Source of the DNA: CAIWHR01 sp963786625
Lineage (GTDB): Bacteria > Pseudomonadota > Gammaproteobacteria > Burkholderiales > Casimicrobiaceae
DNA: 64,000 bases
NCBI GenBank assembly: GCA_963786625.1
Contig: CAWAZS010000014.1
Coordinates: 1,054,001-1,118,000, forward strand
Reading direction: 5' to 3'
This document shows, piece after piece, positions 25,735 through 34,617 of the stretch. Each line of letters starts with the position of its first letter. Position 1 is the first letter of the stretch. Made by a program: the position numbers and the translations under genes. The notes beneath the pieces are model-generated. The model made no database searches and had not been told where the DNA came from. It saw only the letters and a program-made list of their open reading frames with translations.

Positions 25735-28026
25735 ATGCCGGACAAAGACATCCGCGCCGCCTCGCTCGAGTATCACCGGCAATCGCCGCCGGGGAAGATC
25801 GCCATCCAGGCGACCAAGCAGCTCACCAACCAGCGCGATCTGGCGCTGGCGTACACGCCCGGGGTGGCCGCGGCCTGCGACGCGATCGTCGCGGATCCGA
25901 GCGAAGCGCGGAACCTGACCGCGCGCGGAAACCTGATCGGCGTCGTCACCAACGGCACCGCGGTTCTCGGATTGGGGCCGATCGGCCCTTTGGCCGCGAA
26001 GCCGGTGATGGAGGGCAAGGCGGTGCTGTTCAAGGCGTTCGCCGGCATCGACTGCTTCGACATCGAAGTGAACGAGCGCGACCCGGAGAAGCTCGTCGAG
26101 ATCATCGCCGCGCTCGAGCCGACGTTCGGCGGCATCAACCTCGAGGACATCAAGGCGCCCGAGTGCTTCTACGTCGAGCGCAAGCTGCGCGAGCGCCTCA
26201 GGATTCCGGTCTTCCACGACGATCAGCACGGCACCGCGATCATCGTCGGCGCCGCGATCACCAACGGCCTGCGCATCGTCGGCAAGGCGCTGAAGGACGT
26301 GAAGCTGGTCTGCTCGGGCGCGGGCGCCGCCGCGCTCGCCTGCCTCGACCTGCTCGTCTCCCTCGGCATTGCGCAGAAGAACATCTGGGTCGCCGACATC
26401 GCGGGGGTCGTCTACGAGGGCCGGCGCGAGGAGATGGACGACAACAAGGCGCGCTACGCGCAGGCGACGTCCGCGCGGTCGCTCTCCGAGCTGCTGCCCG
26501 GCGCCGACATCTTCCTCGGGCTCTCCGCGGGCAAGGTGCTGAAGCCCGAATGGCTGCCGCAGATGGCCGAGCGGCCGCTGATCCTGGCGCTCGCCAATCC
26601 CGAGCCCGAGATCATGCCGGACCTCGCCAAGGCGGCGCGGCCGGACGCGATCATCGCGACCGGGCGCTCGGATTACCCGAACCAGGTCAACAACGTCCTC
26701 TGCTTTCCGTTCATCTTCCGCGGCGCGCTCGACGTCGGCGCGACAACGGTGAACGAGGCGATGAAGCTTGCCACGGTGCGCGCGCTCGCCGATCTCGCGA
26801 TGGCGGAGCAATCGGACATCGTCAACGCGGCCTACGGCGAGCGCGAGCTGCGCTTCGGCCCGGAATACCTGATCCCGAAGCCGTTCGACCCGCGGCTCAT
26901 CGTGCAGATCGCGTCCGCGGTGGCGAAGGCGGCGATGGACTCGGGCGTCGCCACGCGGCCGATCACCGACTTCGCCGCGTATCGCGAGAAGCTCACCCAG
27001 TTCGTCTATCACTCCAGCCTGCTGATGAAGCCGATCTTCGCGGCGGCGAAGAAGGATCCCCAGCGCATCGTCTTCGCCGAGGGCGAGGACGAGCGGGTGC
27101 TGCGCGCCGTGCAGGTCGTCATCGACGAGGGCCTCGCCAGGCCCATCCTCGTCGGGCGCACCGCCGCGATCGAGCAGAGCCTCCAGCGCCAGGGACTGCG
27201 CATGAGGGCCGGGGTCGACGCCGAAATCGTGAGCCCCGAGCACATCCCGCGCTACGATGAATTCTGGAACGAGTACTACCGGCTCACGGAGCGCAGGGGC
27301 ATCTCCCCGCAGTACGCGAAGATCGAGATGCGGCGCCGGCACACGCTGATCGGCGCAATGCTGGTCCACATGGGCGAGGCGGACGGCATGCTGTGCGGGA
27401 CCTTCGGCAGGCACGACGTGCATCGCACGTACGTCGACCAGGTCATCGGGCTGCGCCGCGGCGTCAAGGTCTACGCGGCGATGAACGCCGTGATCATGCC
27501 GACGCGCACCGTGTTCATCGCCGACACCTACGTCAACGTCGATCCGACCGCCGAGCAGATCGCCGAGATCGCGCTGCTCGCGGCCGACGAGATCCGCCGC
27601 TTCGGCATGACGCCGAAGGTCGCGCTGCTGTCGCATTCGAGCTTCGGCTCCTCCGGCCATCCGCAGGCAAAGAAGATGCAGGCGGCGCTGGCGCTCATCG
27701 ATGCGATGGATCCCGACCTCGAGGTCGAGGGCGAGATGCACGGCGACGCGGCGCTGTCGGAGGAGGTCCGGCTCGCCACGTTTCCGCATTCGCGGCTGAA
27801 GGGCGAGGCGAACCTGCTGATCATGCCGACGGCCGACGCCGCGAACATCGCGTTCAACCTGCTCAAGGTCACGGTGGGCGGCGGGGTGACCCTGGGGCCG
27901 ATCCTGCTCGGCGTCGCGAAGCCGGTGCACATCCTCACGCCGTCGGCGACGGTGCGGCGGATCGTCAACATGACGGCACTGACCGCCGTCGACTGCATCG
28001 TGCAGAAGCAGAGTTCGCAGACCTGA
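25735..28026 (+). CDS. maeB: NADP-dependent malic enzyme (MaeB type, with PTA-like domain)
   Basis: 763 residues. Residues 1-430 are malic enzyme: YTPGVAAACDAI, FKAFAGIDCFDIE, FHDDQHGTAI and the Rossmann segment VCSGAGAAALACL. Residues 431-763 form a phosphotransacetylase-like domain (RIVFAEGEDERVLRA; GVTLGPILLG), which in MaeB is regulatory rather than catalytic. It decarboxylates malate to pyruvate with NADP. ATG 25735 follows a GGAAG site; an ATG eleven codons earlier is also in frame. Confidence 0.93.
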   Translation: MPDKDIRAASLEYHRQSPPGKIAIQATKQLTNQRDLALAYTPGVAAACDAIVADPSEARNLTARGNLIGVVTNGTAVLGLGPIGPLAAKPVMEGKAVLFKAFAGIDCFDIEVNERDPEKLVEIIAALEPTFGGINLEDIKAPECFYVERKLRERLRIPVFHDDQHGTAIIVGAAITNGLRIVGKALKDVKLVCSGAGAAALACLDLLVSLGIAQKNIWVADIAGVVYEGRREEMDDNKARYAQATSARSLSELLPGADIFLGLSAGKVLKPEWLPQMAERPLILALANPEPEIMPDLAKAARPDAIIATGRSDYPNQVNNVLCFPFIFRGALDVGATTVNEAMKLATVRALADLAMAEQSDIVNAAYGERELRFGPEYLIPKPFDPRLIVQIASAVAKAAMDSGVATRPITDFAAYREKLTQFVYHSSLLMKPIFAAAKKDPQRIVFAEGEDERVLRAVQVVIDEGLARPILVGRTAAIEQSLQRQGLRMRAGVDAEIVSPEHIPRYDEFWNEYYRLTERRGISPQYAKIEMRRRHTLIGAMLVHMGEADGMLCGTFGRHDVHRTYVDQVIGLRRGVKVYAAMNAVIMPTRTVFIADTYVNVDPTAEQIAEIALLAADEIRRFGMTPKVALLSHSSFGSSGHPQAKKMQAALALIDAMDPDLEVEGEMHGDAALSEEVRLATFPHSRLKGEANLLIMPTADAANIAFNLLKVTVGGGVTLGPILLGVAKPVHILTPSATVRRIVNMTALTAVDCIVQKQSSQT

Positions 28027-28115
28027 CGCGGCGAATGCCGCCTTCGCGCCGGCGCCGCCTGCGATTGACTGCGGCTGGTGCGATCGACACGCTTACCGTA
28101 CGTTGATCCGGTGTC

Positions 28116-28841
28116 ATGAAGCTCGAATACTCGTTCACCTTCGATCCCCCGCCGCGACCGGCGGCGGTGCGAGGCCATGCTCCACAGGCCTTCGTCGGCA
28201 ATCGTTTCGCCATCGGCGCGCGCGAGCCGCGCATCGCGTTCTCCGTCGATTGGCCGCGGATCGCGCTGCTCGACGGCTTCCTCACCGACGAGGAATGCTC
28301 GGGGCTCATCGAGGTTGCCCGCGCACGGCTCGCGCGCTCGACCGTCTTCGAGCGGGGCGACGGCACGAAATCCGAGATCCCGGGCCGCACCAGCCAGTCG
28401 GCGAAGATCGCGCGATCCGAGAACGATCTCGTCGCCCGGGTCGAGCTGCGCGCCTGCGCGCTCGCGGGATTGGCGCCGGAACTCGGCGAGCCCATGGAGA
28501 TGGTGCGCTATGGCCAGGCCGAGGAATACCTGCCGCACTACGACTGGTTCGATCCCGCCACCGCGCCCGGGCGGAAGCAGCTCGACACCCATGGGCAGCG
28601 GATCGCAACGGTGATCCTCTACGTGTCCGATGTCGATGCCGGGGGCTCGACCGTCTTTCCCCGCCTCGGCATCGCGATTCGGCCGCGGCGCGGGAGCGCC
28701 CTGTACTTCTGGAACCTCGACCGGCACGGCTTCCCCGAGCCGTTGACGATACACGCCGGCGCGCCCATCGAGCGCGGGGAGAAGACGATCGTGAACAAAT
28801 GGTTTCGCGAGCGCCCCTGGATCGAGTCTGCGCCGGCCTGA
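28116..28841 (+). CDS. Prolyl-4-hydroxylase-like 2OG-Fe(II) oxygenase
   Basis: 241 residues. The double-stranded beta-helix core has the iron triad pattern LPHYDWF (His-X-Asp) and a distal histidine in LTIHAGAP, followed by the Lys in GEKTIVNKWF that binds 2-oxoglutarate. The order and spacing match bacterial P4H-type enzymes (VILYVSDVDAGGSTVFP). It hydroxylates a peptide or protein proline or a similar side chain. The target is unknown, and the neighbours give no hint. Confidence 0.82.
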   Translation: MKLEYSFTFDPPPRPAAVRGHAPQAFVGNRFAIGAREPRIAFSVDWPRIALLDGFLTDEECSGLIEVARARLARSTVFERGDGTKSEIPGRTSQSAKIARSENDLVARVELRACALAGLAPELGEPMEMVRYGQAEEYLPHYDWFDPATAPGRKQLDTHGQRIATVILYVSDVDAGGSTVFPRLGIAIRPRRGSALYFWNLDRHGFPEPLTIHAGAPIERGEKTIVNKWFRERPWIESAPA

Positions 28842-28853
28842 GACAGTCTCCCT

Positions 28854-29648
28854 ATGAGCACCCCCGCACCGCGTGTCACGGCCCGGCCGACGGACGTCTA
28901 CTTCTTTGCCACCTGCCTGGTCGATCAGTTCGCGCCGCAGGCCGGGCTGGACGCCATCCGCCTGATCGAGCGGGAAGGCATCGCCGTGCACTTTCCACCG
29001 GATCAGACCTGCTGCGGCCAGCCTGCCTACAGCAGCGGCTACCCGGACGAAGCGCGCGCCGTTGCGCGCCGCCAGCTCGACCTCTTCCCCGACCCCTGGC
29101 CGATCGTCGTGCCCTCGGGCTCCTGCGCCGCGATGATGCGCCACCACTACTCCGGGCTGTTCGCCGCGGACGCGGCGCTGGCGGACAAGGCGGCGGCGTT
29201 GTCCTCGCGCATCTTCGAGCTGACCGAGTTCCTCGTGCACGTCGTCGGCTTCGCGCGCGGCGACAGCGGCGAGCCCTGCACCGTCGCGCTGCACACGAAC
29301 TGCCACGCACGGCGCGAGATGGGCGTGCACGAAACCAGCGCCACCCTCCTTGCCGGCCTGGCCGGGGTGACGGTCGCGCGCCAGGCGCGAACCGAGGAAT
29401 GCTGCGGCTTCGGCGGCGCCTTCGCGGTTCGCCACCCCGATATCTCGGAAGCCATGGTCACCGACAAGGTGGCGAGCCTCAAGGCATGCGGCGCGCAGCG
29501 CCTCGTCACCGCCGACTGCGGGTGCCTCTTCAACATCGCCGGCCGCGCCGAGCACATGGACCGCGCCGCCGACCTCGCGCAGCCCTCGCTGCCGGGCGAG
29601 CACATCGCCAGCTTCCTCTGGCGCCGCACGAGCGGGGAAGAGCGATGA
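28854..29648 (+). CDS. lutA: Lactate utilisation protein LutA (LldE), Fe-S oxidoreductase subunit
   Basis: 264 residues with two CCG domains: a CX(n)CCGQPAYSSGY block (about 56-66) and HTNCHARREMG...ECCGFGGAFAVR (about 148-190), each binding an iron-sulfur cofactor. LutA works with LutB and LutC as an L-lactate dehydrogenase complex feeding electrons to the chain. It is the first gene of a lutA-lutC-lutB operon; its stop overlaps lutC. Confidence 0.88.
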   Translation: MSTPAPRVTARPTDVYFFATCLVDQFAPQAGLDAIRLIEREGIAVHFPPDQTCCGQPAYSSGYPDEARAVARRQLDLFPDPWPIVVPSGSCAAMMRHHYSGLFAADAALADKAAALSSRIFELTEFLVHVVGFARGDSGEPCTVALHTNCHARREMGVHETSATLLAGLAGVTVARQARTEECCGFGGAFAVRHPDISEAMVTDKVASLKACGAQRLVTADCGCLFNIAGRAEHMDRAADLAQPSLPGEHIASFLWRRTSGEER

Positions 29649-30316
29649 GCGCTCGAGAGCGCATCCTCGCCCGGCTGCGGCAGGCGCCGGCCGGCGAGCC
29701 CGCGCCGCTCCCGGATGTCGCGGCCTGGTACGCGGCGACCGCGAGCGACGACCTCGCCGCGCGCACGGCGCGCTTCAGGACGCACATCGAGGCGGCGCAC
29801 GCCGAAGTGCACGATACGGACGAGGCCGGCTGGGTCGCGCTGCTCTTCGATCTCGCGGCGAGGAAGGGCCTGCGCTCGCTGCTGGTCGGCAACGGCACGC
29901 CGGAAGCCGCGGCGGTGCAATCGCGCCCGCCGGAGTCCCTCAGGCTCGTCGGCTACGACCGGCCCGCGGACGCATGGCGCGCCGAGCTCTTCGACGGCAT
30001 CGATGCCGCGTTGACCACGGCAAAGAGCGCAGTCGCCGCCACCGGCAGCCTGATCCTCTGGCCCGACGCGCGCGAGCCGCGCCTGATGTCGCTGGTGCCG
30101 CCGGTGCACTTCGTCCTCCTCGATGCGCGGGCGATCCATGCCGATCTCCACGCAGCGATGACGGCCGAGAACTGGGCGGGCCGCATGCCGACCAATGCGC
30201 TGATCGTCTCCGGCCCCTCGAAGACCGCGGACATCCAGCAGACGCTGGCTTACGGCGCCCACGGCCCGCGGGAGCTGATCGTGTTGCTTCGCCACCGCAC
30301 GGGAACGGCGCGATGA
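29645..30316 (+). CDS. lutC: Lactate utilisation protein LutC (LUD domain)
   Basis: 223 residues with the LUD fold: GSLILWPDAREPRLMSLVPPVHFVLL and AENWAGRMPTNALIVSGPSKTADIQQTLAYGAHGP, the conserved C-terminal SxTADIxxxLxxGxHGP motif. ATG 29645 and the TGA overlap the neighbouring lut genes, indicating translational coupling. Confidence 0.88.
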   Translation: MSARERILARLRQAPAGEPAPLPDVAAWYAATASDDLAARTARFRTHIEAAHAEVHDTDEAGWVALLFDLAARKGLRSLLVGNGTPEAAAVQSRPPESLRLVGYDRPADAWRAELFDGIDAALTTAKSAVAATGSLILWPDAREPRLMSLVPPVHFVLLDARAIHADLHAAMTAENWAGRMPTNALIVSGPSKTADIQQTLAYGAHGPRELIVLLRHRTGTAR

Positions 30317-31764
30317 GCCAGCCGATGCACTTCCACCCCGCGGCGGGATTCGCCGAGCGCAGCCGCGCCGCCGTCAACGATGCCCACCTGCGCCAGAGCT
30401 TTCGCGGCGCGATGGATTTCCTGCAGGCCAAGCGCCTGGCGCAGTTCCCGGATCCCGCGGAGCTCTCGGCGTTGCGCGATCTCGGCGCGGCGATCCGCCG
30501 TCATGCGCTCGCCAATCTGCCGCAGCTCCTCGAGCAACTCGAGGAGAGGCTCACGGCCAACGGCGTGCAGGTGCATTGGGCGGAGACCCCGGAGGAGGCC
30601 AACGCCATCGTGCTGGCCATCGCGCGCCGCCACGACGCCACGCGCATGGTCAAGGGCAAGTCGATGGTCAGCGAGGAAGTCGGCCTCAATCACGCGATGG
30701 ACGCCGTCGGGATCGAGGCGCTGGAGACCGACATGGGCGAGTACATCGTCCAGCTCGCCGGCGAAGCGCCGTCGCACATCATCATGCCGGCCATCCACAA
30801 GACGCGGCAGCAGATCGCCGAGCTGTTCGCCGCCCGGTTGCCCGGCATCGCCTACAACGACAACGTCGATGAGCTGATCCGCATCGGCCGCGAAGTCCTG
30901 CGCCGGAAGTTCGCCGCGGCCGAGATCGGCCTCTCCGGCGTCAATTTCGCGGTCGCCGAGACGGGCACGCTGTTCCTCGTCGAAAACGAAGGCAACGGGC
31001 GCATGTGCACGACCGTGCCGCGCGTGCACATCGCCATCACCGGCATCGAGAAGGTCGTCGCCAGGCTCGAGCACGTGGTGCCGCTGAACAGCCTGCTGCC
31101 GCGCTCGGCCACCGGCCAGGCGGTGGAGACGTATCAGAACTTCATCAGCGGCCCGCGCAAGCCGGACGAGCTCGACGGCCCGGACGAGGTGCACCTGATA
31201 CTGCTGGACAACGGGCGCACCCAGGCCTATGCCGACGTGCAGCTGCGCACGACGCTGCAATGCATCCGCTGCGGCGCCTGCATGAACCACTGCCCCGTCT
31301 ATGCGCGCATCGGCGGCCATGCCTATGGCACGACGTACCCCGGACCCATCGGCGCCATCATCTCGCCGCACCTGCTCGGACTCGGCGCGACGCATGCGCT
31401 GGCGACGGCCTCGACGCTGTGCGGCGCCTGCGCCGAAGTCTGTCCCGTGCGCATCCCGATCCCCGATATCCTGGTCCGGCTGCGCAACGAGGCGCAGGCC
31501 CGCGTCCCCACTGCGCTTCGCGGCAGCGGCACCGCGCGCAAGCCGCTGTTGAGCGCGATCTGGCGGGTCTGGGCGTGGACCTACGGCCAGCCGCCGCTCT
31601 ACCGCATGGTCTCCTGGCTCATCAGCCGCGCCAGCGCGCTGGCGCCCTCGAACCAGGGTGCATGGACGAAGAGCCGCACGCCGCTGAAGCCGGCGCCGAG
31701 GCGCCTGCGCGACCTGCTGGCCGATCGCCGGAGCGGCGATCGCCGCGGCCCGGAGCTGCGGTAG
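30313..31764 (+). CDS. lutB: Lactate utilisation protein LutB (LldF), LUD plus ferredoxin
   Basis: 483 residues. An N-terminal LUD-type domain (KGKSMVSEEVGLNHAM; FAVAETGTLFLVENEGN) is followed by two 4Fe-4S motifs, CIRCGACMNHCPVY (about 318-331) and CGACAEVCPVRIP (about 375-387). The gene order lutA-lutC-lutB differs from the Bacillus lutABC order, but all three subunits are intact. The last codons contain an inverted repeat (GATCGCC with GGCGATC near 31723-31743) that could form a weak hairpin. Confidence 0.9.
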   Translation: MSQPMHFHPAAGFAERSRAAVNDAHLRQSFRGAMDFLQAKRLAQFPDPAELSALRDLGAAIRRHALANLPQLLEQLEERLTANGVQVHWAETPEEANAIVLAIARRHDATRMVKGKSMVSEEVGLNHAMDAVGIEALETDMGEYIVQLAGEAPSHIIMPAIHKTRQQIAELFAARLPGIAYNDNVDELIRIGREVLRRKFAAAEIGLSGVNFAVAETGTLFLVENEGNGRMCTTVPRVHIAITGIEKVVARLEHVVPLNSLLPRSATGQAVETYQNFISGPRKPDELDGPDEVHLILLDNGRTQAYADVQLRTTLQCIRCGACMNHCPVYARIGGHAYGTTYPGPIGAIISPHLLGLGATHALATASTLCGACAEVCPVRIPIPDILVRLRNEAQARVPTALRGSGTARKPLLSAIWRVWAWTYGQPPLYRMVSWLISRASALAPSNQGAWTKSRTPLKPAPRRLRDLLADRRSGDRRGPELR

Positions 31765-31792
31765 CGAGGGCGGGGCGAGGCTGCCCGCGATC

Positions 31793-32560
31793 TCAGCCGT
31801 TGATGGCGTAGCCGCCGTCGACCGGGATCGCGGTCCCGGTCACGAAATCCGAGGCCGCGCTGCACAGAAACACCGCGATGCCGGCGAGATCGTCGGGCAC
31901 GCCCCAGCGGCCGGCCGGCGTGCGCGCGAGCACGCGCTCGTTCAGGCCCTCGATCTCGGTGCGGCCGCGCCGCGTGAGCTCGGTGTCGATCCAGCCCGGC
32001 AGCACCGCATTGACCTGGATGTTGTCCTTCGCCCAGGCATTCGCGCAGACCTTGGAGAACTGCACGATGCCGCCCTTGCTGGCCGCGTACGCCGGCACGA
32101 AGGGCGCGCCGAAGATCGACATCATCGAGCCGATGTTCACGATCTTGCCGCCGCCGCCCTGCTTCATGTGCGGGTAGACGGCGTTGCTGGCGAGAAAGGC
32201 GCTGGTCAGGTTGGTCTCCAGGATTTCGTGCCACTCCGCCAGCGACAGCTCGTGCGGCGGCTTGCGGATGTTGATGCCGGCGTTGTTCACGAGCACGTCG
32301 AGGCGTCCATGGCGCCCGACGGTATCGGCGACCATCGCCTTGACCGACGCCTCGTCCTTCACGTCGACGGCGATGCCGCTCGCGCTCGCGCCCGTCTCCT
32401 GCAGCTCGCGCACCGCCAGCGCCGTCTTCTCCGCGTTGCGTGCAGCGACGACGATGGACGCGCCATGCGAGGCGAGGCCGCGCGCGATGCCGAGCCCGAT
32501 GCCGCCGTTGCCGCCGGTGACGATCGCAACCTTGCCGGTCAGGTCGAACAGGTTCTTCAT
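31793..32560 (-). CDS. Short-chain dehydrogenase/reductase
   Basis: 255 residues. Classical SDR: the cofactor motif TGGNGGIGLGIA, NNAG in DVLVNNAGINIRK, and the catalytic Ser plus YAASKGG (Tyr-X3-Lys). The end, DFVTGTAIPVDGGYAING, is typical of glucose-1-dehydrogenase and 2-deoxygluconate-dehydrogenase-like enzymes. The substrate cannot be assigned. It is transcribed in the same direction as the binding-protein gene to its right. Confidence 0.85.
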   Translation of the reverse strand: MKNLFDLTGKVAIVTGGNGGIGLGIARGLASHGASIVVAARNAEKTALAVRELQETGASASGIAVDVKDEASVKAMVADTVGRHGRLDVLVNNAGINIRKPPHELSLAEWHEILETNLTSAFLASNAVYPHMKQGGGGKIVNIGSMMSIFGAPFVPAYAASKGGIVQFSKVCANAWAKDNIQVNAVLPGWIDTELTRRGRTEIEGLNERVLARTPAGRWGVPDDLAGIAVFLCSAASDFVTGTAIPVDGGYAING

Positions 32561-32618
32561 CGCGCTTCCTCTCCCGCTGTGGCCGTGTCTCGTCCCGCTT
32601 CAGGCAAACCGCGCGCGA

Positions 32619-34439
32619 TCAGCGCGGACGCCGCGCCGGATCGACGTCGATGTAGCGCCAGATCGCGAAGCGCACGGGGTGCGCCCGGTAGTTGCCGATC
32701 CACGGCTGCACGGCGTGGTCCTCGATCCGGTGCTCCATCAGCCGCCAGGGCGCGTAGGCGACGACCAGCTCCGTCATCCTGTTGAAGAGCCGGGTGCGCT
32801 CCGGCGAATCGGGGAGCCGGTACGCCGCATCGTAGAGCTTGTCGAATTCCGGCAGGCGGAACCGGGCGTGGTTCTCCTGTCCGACGTTCGGCCCGTAGAG
32901 CAGCTGCATGAAGTTCTCCGCGTCCGGGTAGTCGGCGTTCCAGCCGTCGGTGCGCATCGGAATCCTGCCCTGCCGCGCCATCTTGCGCAGCTCCTGTATG
33001 CGGTCCGTCCGGAACACGATCTTCAGGCCGATCGCATCCATGTTCTTCTTCCACTGCTCGTCCTCCTGCCGGGCGAGCGAGGTGGGCTGCGTCCAGCGCT
33101 CGAGCGCGAGCGGCTTGCCGTCGGGCGCCTCGCGGTAGCCGTCGCCGTCGCGGTCCCGGTATCCGAACCGGTCCAGCAGCGCACGCGCCGCGGCGGGATC
33201 GTAGACCTGCGCCGCGGTCTTCAGCCCGGGGTCGTAGCCGGCGATGTCCGGCGGAATGGGCCCCGTCGCCGGCACGCCGCGGCCCTTGAGGATGACCCGG
33301 ATGAACTCGTCGACGTCGTAGCCCATGCCCACCGCGCGGCGCAACGCGATCTTTTCCGGCGTATAGCCGCCGACCACCGGGTCTTCCATGTTGAAGTAGG
33401 TCCAGCGCGTGTTCGGACGCAGCAGCGCCTCGTGCCGCACGCCCTGGGCCGCAAGCTCGGGCCGGAGCTTGCCGTCGGCGAGCGCCCGGTCGACGAACGC
33501 CGGCGGAATCCCGCCGAGGAAATCGAGCTCGCGGTTCGCGAACGCGAGCCAGATGGCCTGTCCCTCCTCGATGACCGAGATCTGGACGCGTCCGGCAAGC
33601 GGCAGCCGCTTGCCCTTGAGCGCCGCCGCGATGGGCTGCGCCTCCGCGGGCACCGGTCCCGCCGGCACGTAGGTCGTCTCGCGAAAGCCCGGATTCGCCA
33701 CCAGCACGATCTTCGCGCTGCGCTGGTACTCGCCGAGCATGTAGGGTCCCGTGCCGACGGGGTGCGCCCCGACGTCGGATCCGTACGCCTCGACGATCTC
33801 GCGGGCGACGGGCGCCGTGTTGGGCACGGCAAACACATAGAGAAAGCGCAGGTCGGGCTGCTTCAGGCGGATGCGCAGCGTATAGCGGTCGATCGCCTCG
33901 AGCCCGGGAATCGGGGCGTCGTAGTCGAACCGCCCCGACCTGAGCGCGCTCGCGCGGACCTCGTCCGCGCCGACGATCTTGCCCTCGATCAGCCACAGCC
34001 ACGGACTCTTCACGGCAGGATCGAGCAGGCGCTTGAGCGCGTACGCCTGGTCGGCGGCGGTGAGCTCGCGCGGCTTGCCCTTGAAGGCGGGGTCCGGCGT
34101 GAAGAAGATGCCGCGCTTCAGCCGGAACACGTAGGTCGCGCCGCCGTCTTCGATCGCCGGCATCGCCTCGAGCGTGCGCGGCACGAGCTTCACCGGCCGT
34201 GCCAGGTAATCGTAGTCGAGCATGGCATCGAAGATGTGGTCGATGATGCCGTCGGACGCGGCGTCGGCCGAGAACTGGGGGTCGAAGCTCATTTCGGCGC
34301 TCGACATCGCGGCACGCAGCACCTTGGCCGGATCGGCAGCTGCCGCCGGCAGCGCAACCGCGCCGAGCACGATGAGCAGCGCCGCGAGCGCCCGGCGCGC
34401 TGCGTGGACACTGCGTGCGTTTCCTGCCGGCTCGCCCAT
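32619..34439 (-). CDS. Family-5 extracellular solute-binding protein (peptide type)
   Basis: 606 residues with a signal peptide (cleavage near AAAAD). SBP_bac_5 features: the KVLRAAMSSAEMSFDPQ start, FRLKRGIFFTPDPAFKGKPRELTAADQAYALKRLLDP, VGTGPYML, then RRAVGMGYDVDEFIR. Such proteins capture oligopeptides or other solutes for an ABC importer. No permease or ATPase gene lies beside it, so it is an orphan receptor here. ATG 34439 gives a proper signal peptide. Confidence 0.85.
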   Translation of the reverse strand: MGEPAGNARSVHAARRALAALLIVLGAVALPAAAADPAKVLRAAMSSAEMSFDPQFSADAASDGIIDHIFDAMLDYDYLARPVKLVPRTLEAMPAIEDGGATYVFRLKRGIFFTPDPAFKGKPRELTAADQAYALKRLLDPAVKSPWLWLIEGKIVGADEVRASALRSGRFDYDAPIPGLEAIDRYTLRIRLKQPDLRFLYVFAVPNTAPVAREIVEAYGSDVGAHPVGTGPYMLGEYQRSAKIVLVANPGFRETTYVPAGPVPAEAQPIAAALKGKRLPLAGRVQISVIEEGQAIWLAFANRELDFLGGIPPAFVDRALADGKLRPELAAQGVRHEALLRPNTRWTYFNMEDPVVGGYTPEKIALRRAVGMGYDVDEFIRVILKGRGVPATGPIPPDIAGYDPGLKTAAQVYDPAAARALLDRFGYRDRDGDGYREAPDGKPLALERWTQPTSLARQEDEQWKKNMDAIGLKIVFRTDRIQELRKMARQGRIPMRTDGWNADYPDAENFMQLLYGPNVGQENHARFRLPEFDKLYDAAYRLPDSPERTRLFNRMTELVVAYAPWRLMEHRIEDHAVQPWIGNYRAHPVRFAIWRYIDVDPARRPR

Positions 34440-34495
34440 CGATCCCGACTCCGCGACGATTCCCGGCGTCGACTGTACCAAACACCGGCCGATCC

Positions 34496-34501
34496 TATAA
34501 T
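34496..34501 (+). promoter_or_regulatory. Perfect -10 box before the hydrolase gene
   Basis: TATAAT lies 117 bases upstream of the hydrolase start. No clear -35 hexamer lies at standard spacing, so only the -10 is called. Confidence 0.4.
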
Positions 34502-34617
34502 CGCCGTTCCTAACCGCGAGTCCCTTGCAGCCCGCTGCCCGGGCTTGCCGACCACGCCGGCGCGGCCGCGATGCCCCGGCACACGACCCTACGGCGAGCC
34601 CGCCACAGGAAGGAACG

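Noticed and set aside
24868..27930. Very long minus-strand open frame (over 1000 codons) opposite maeB
   Set aside because: Its last part is the C-terminal half of CcmA; the rest is the antisense shadow of maeB, rich in Arg/Asp/His with no recognisable domain. High GC keeps such frames open.
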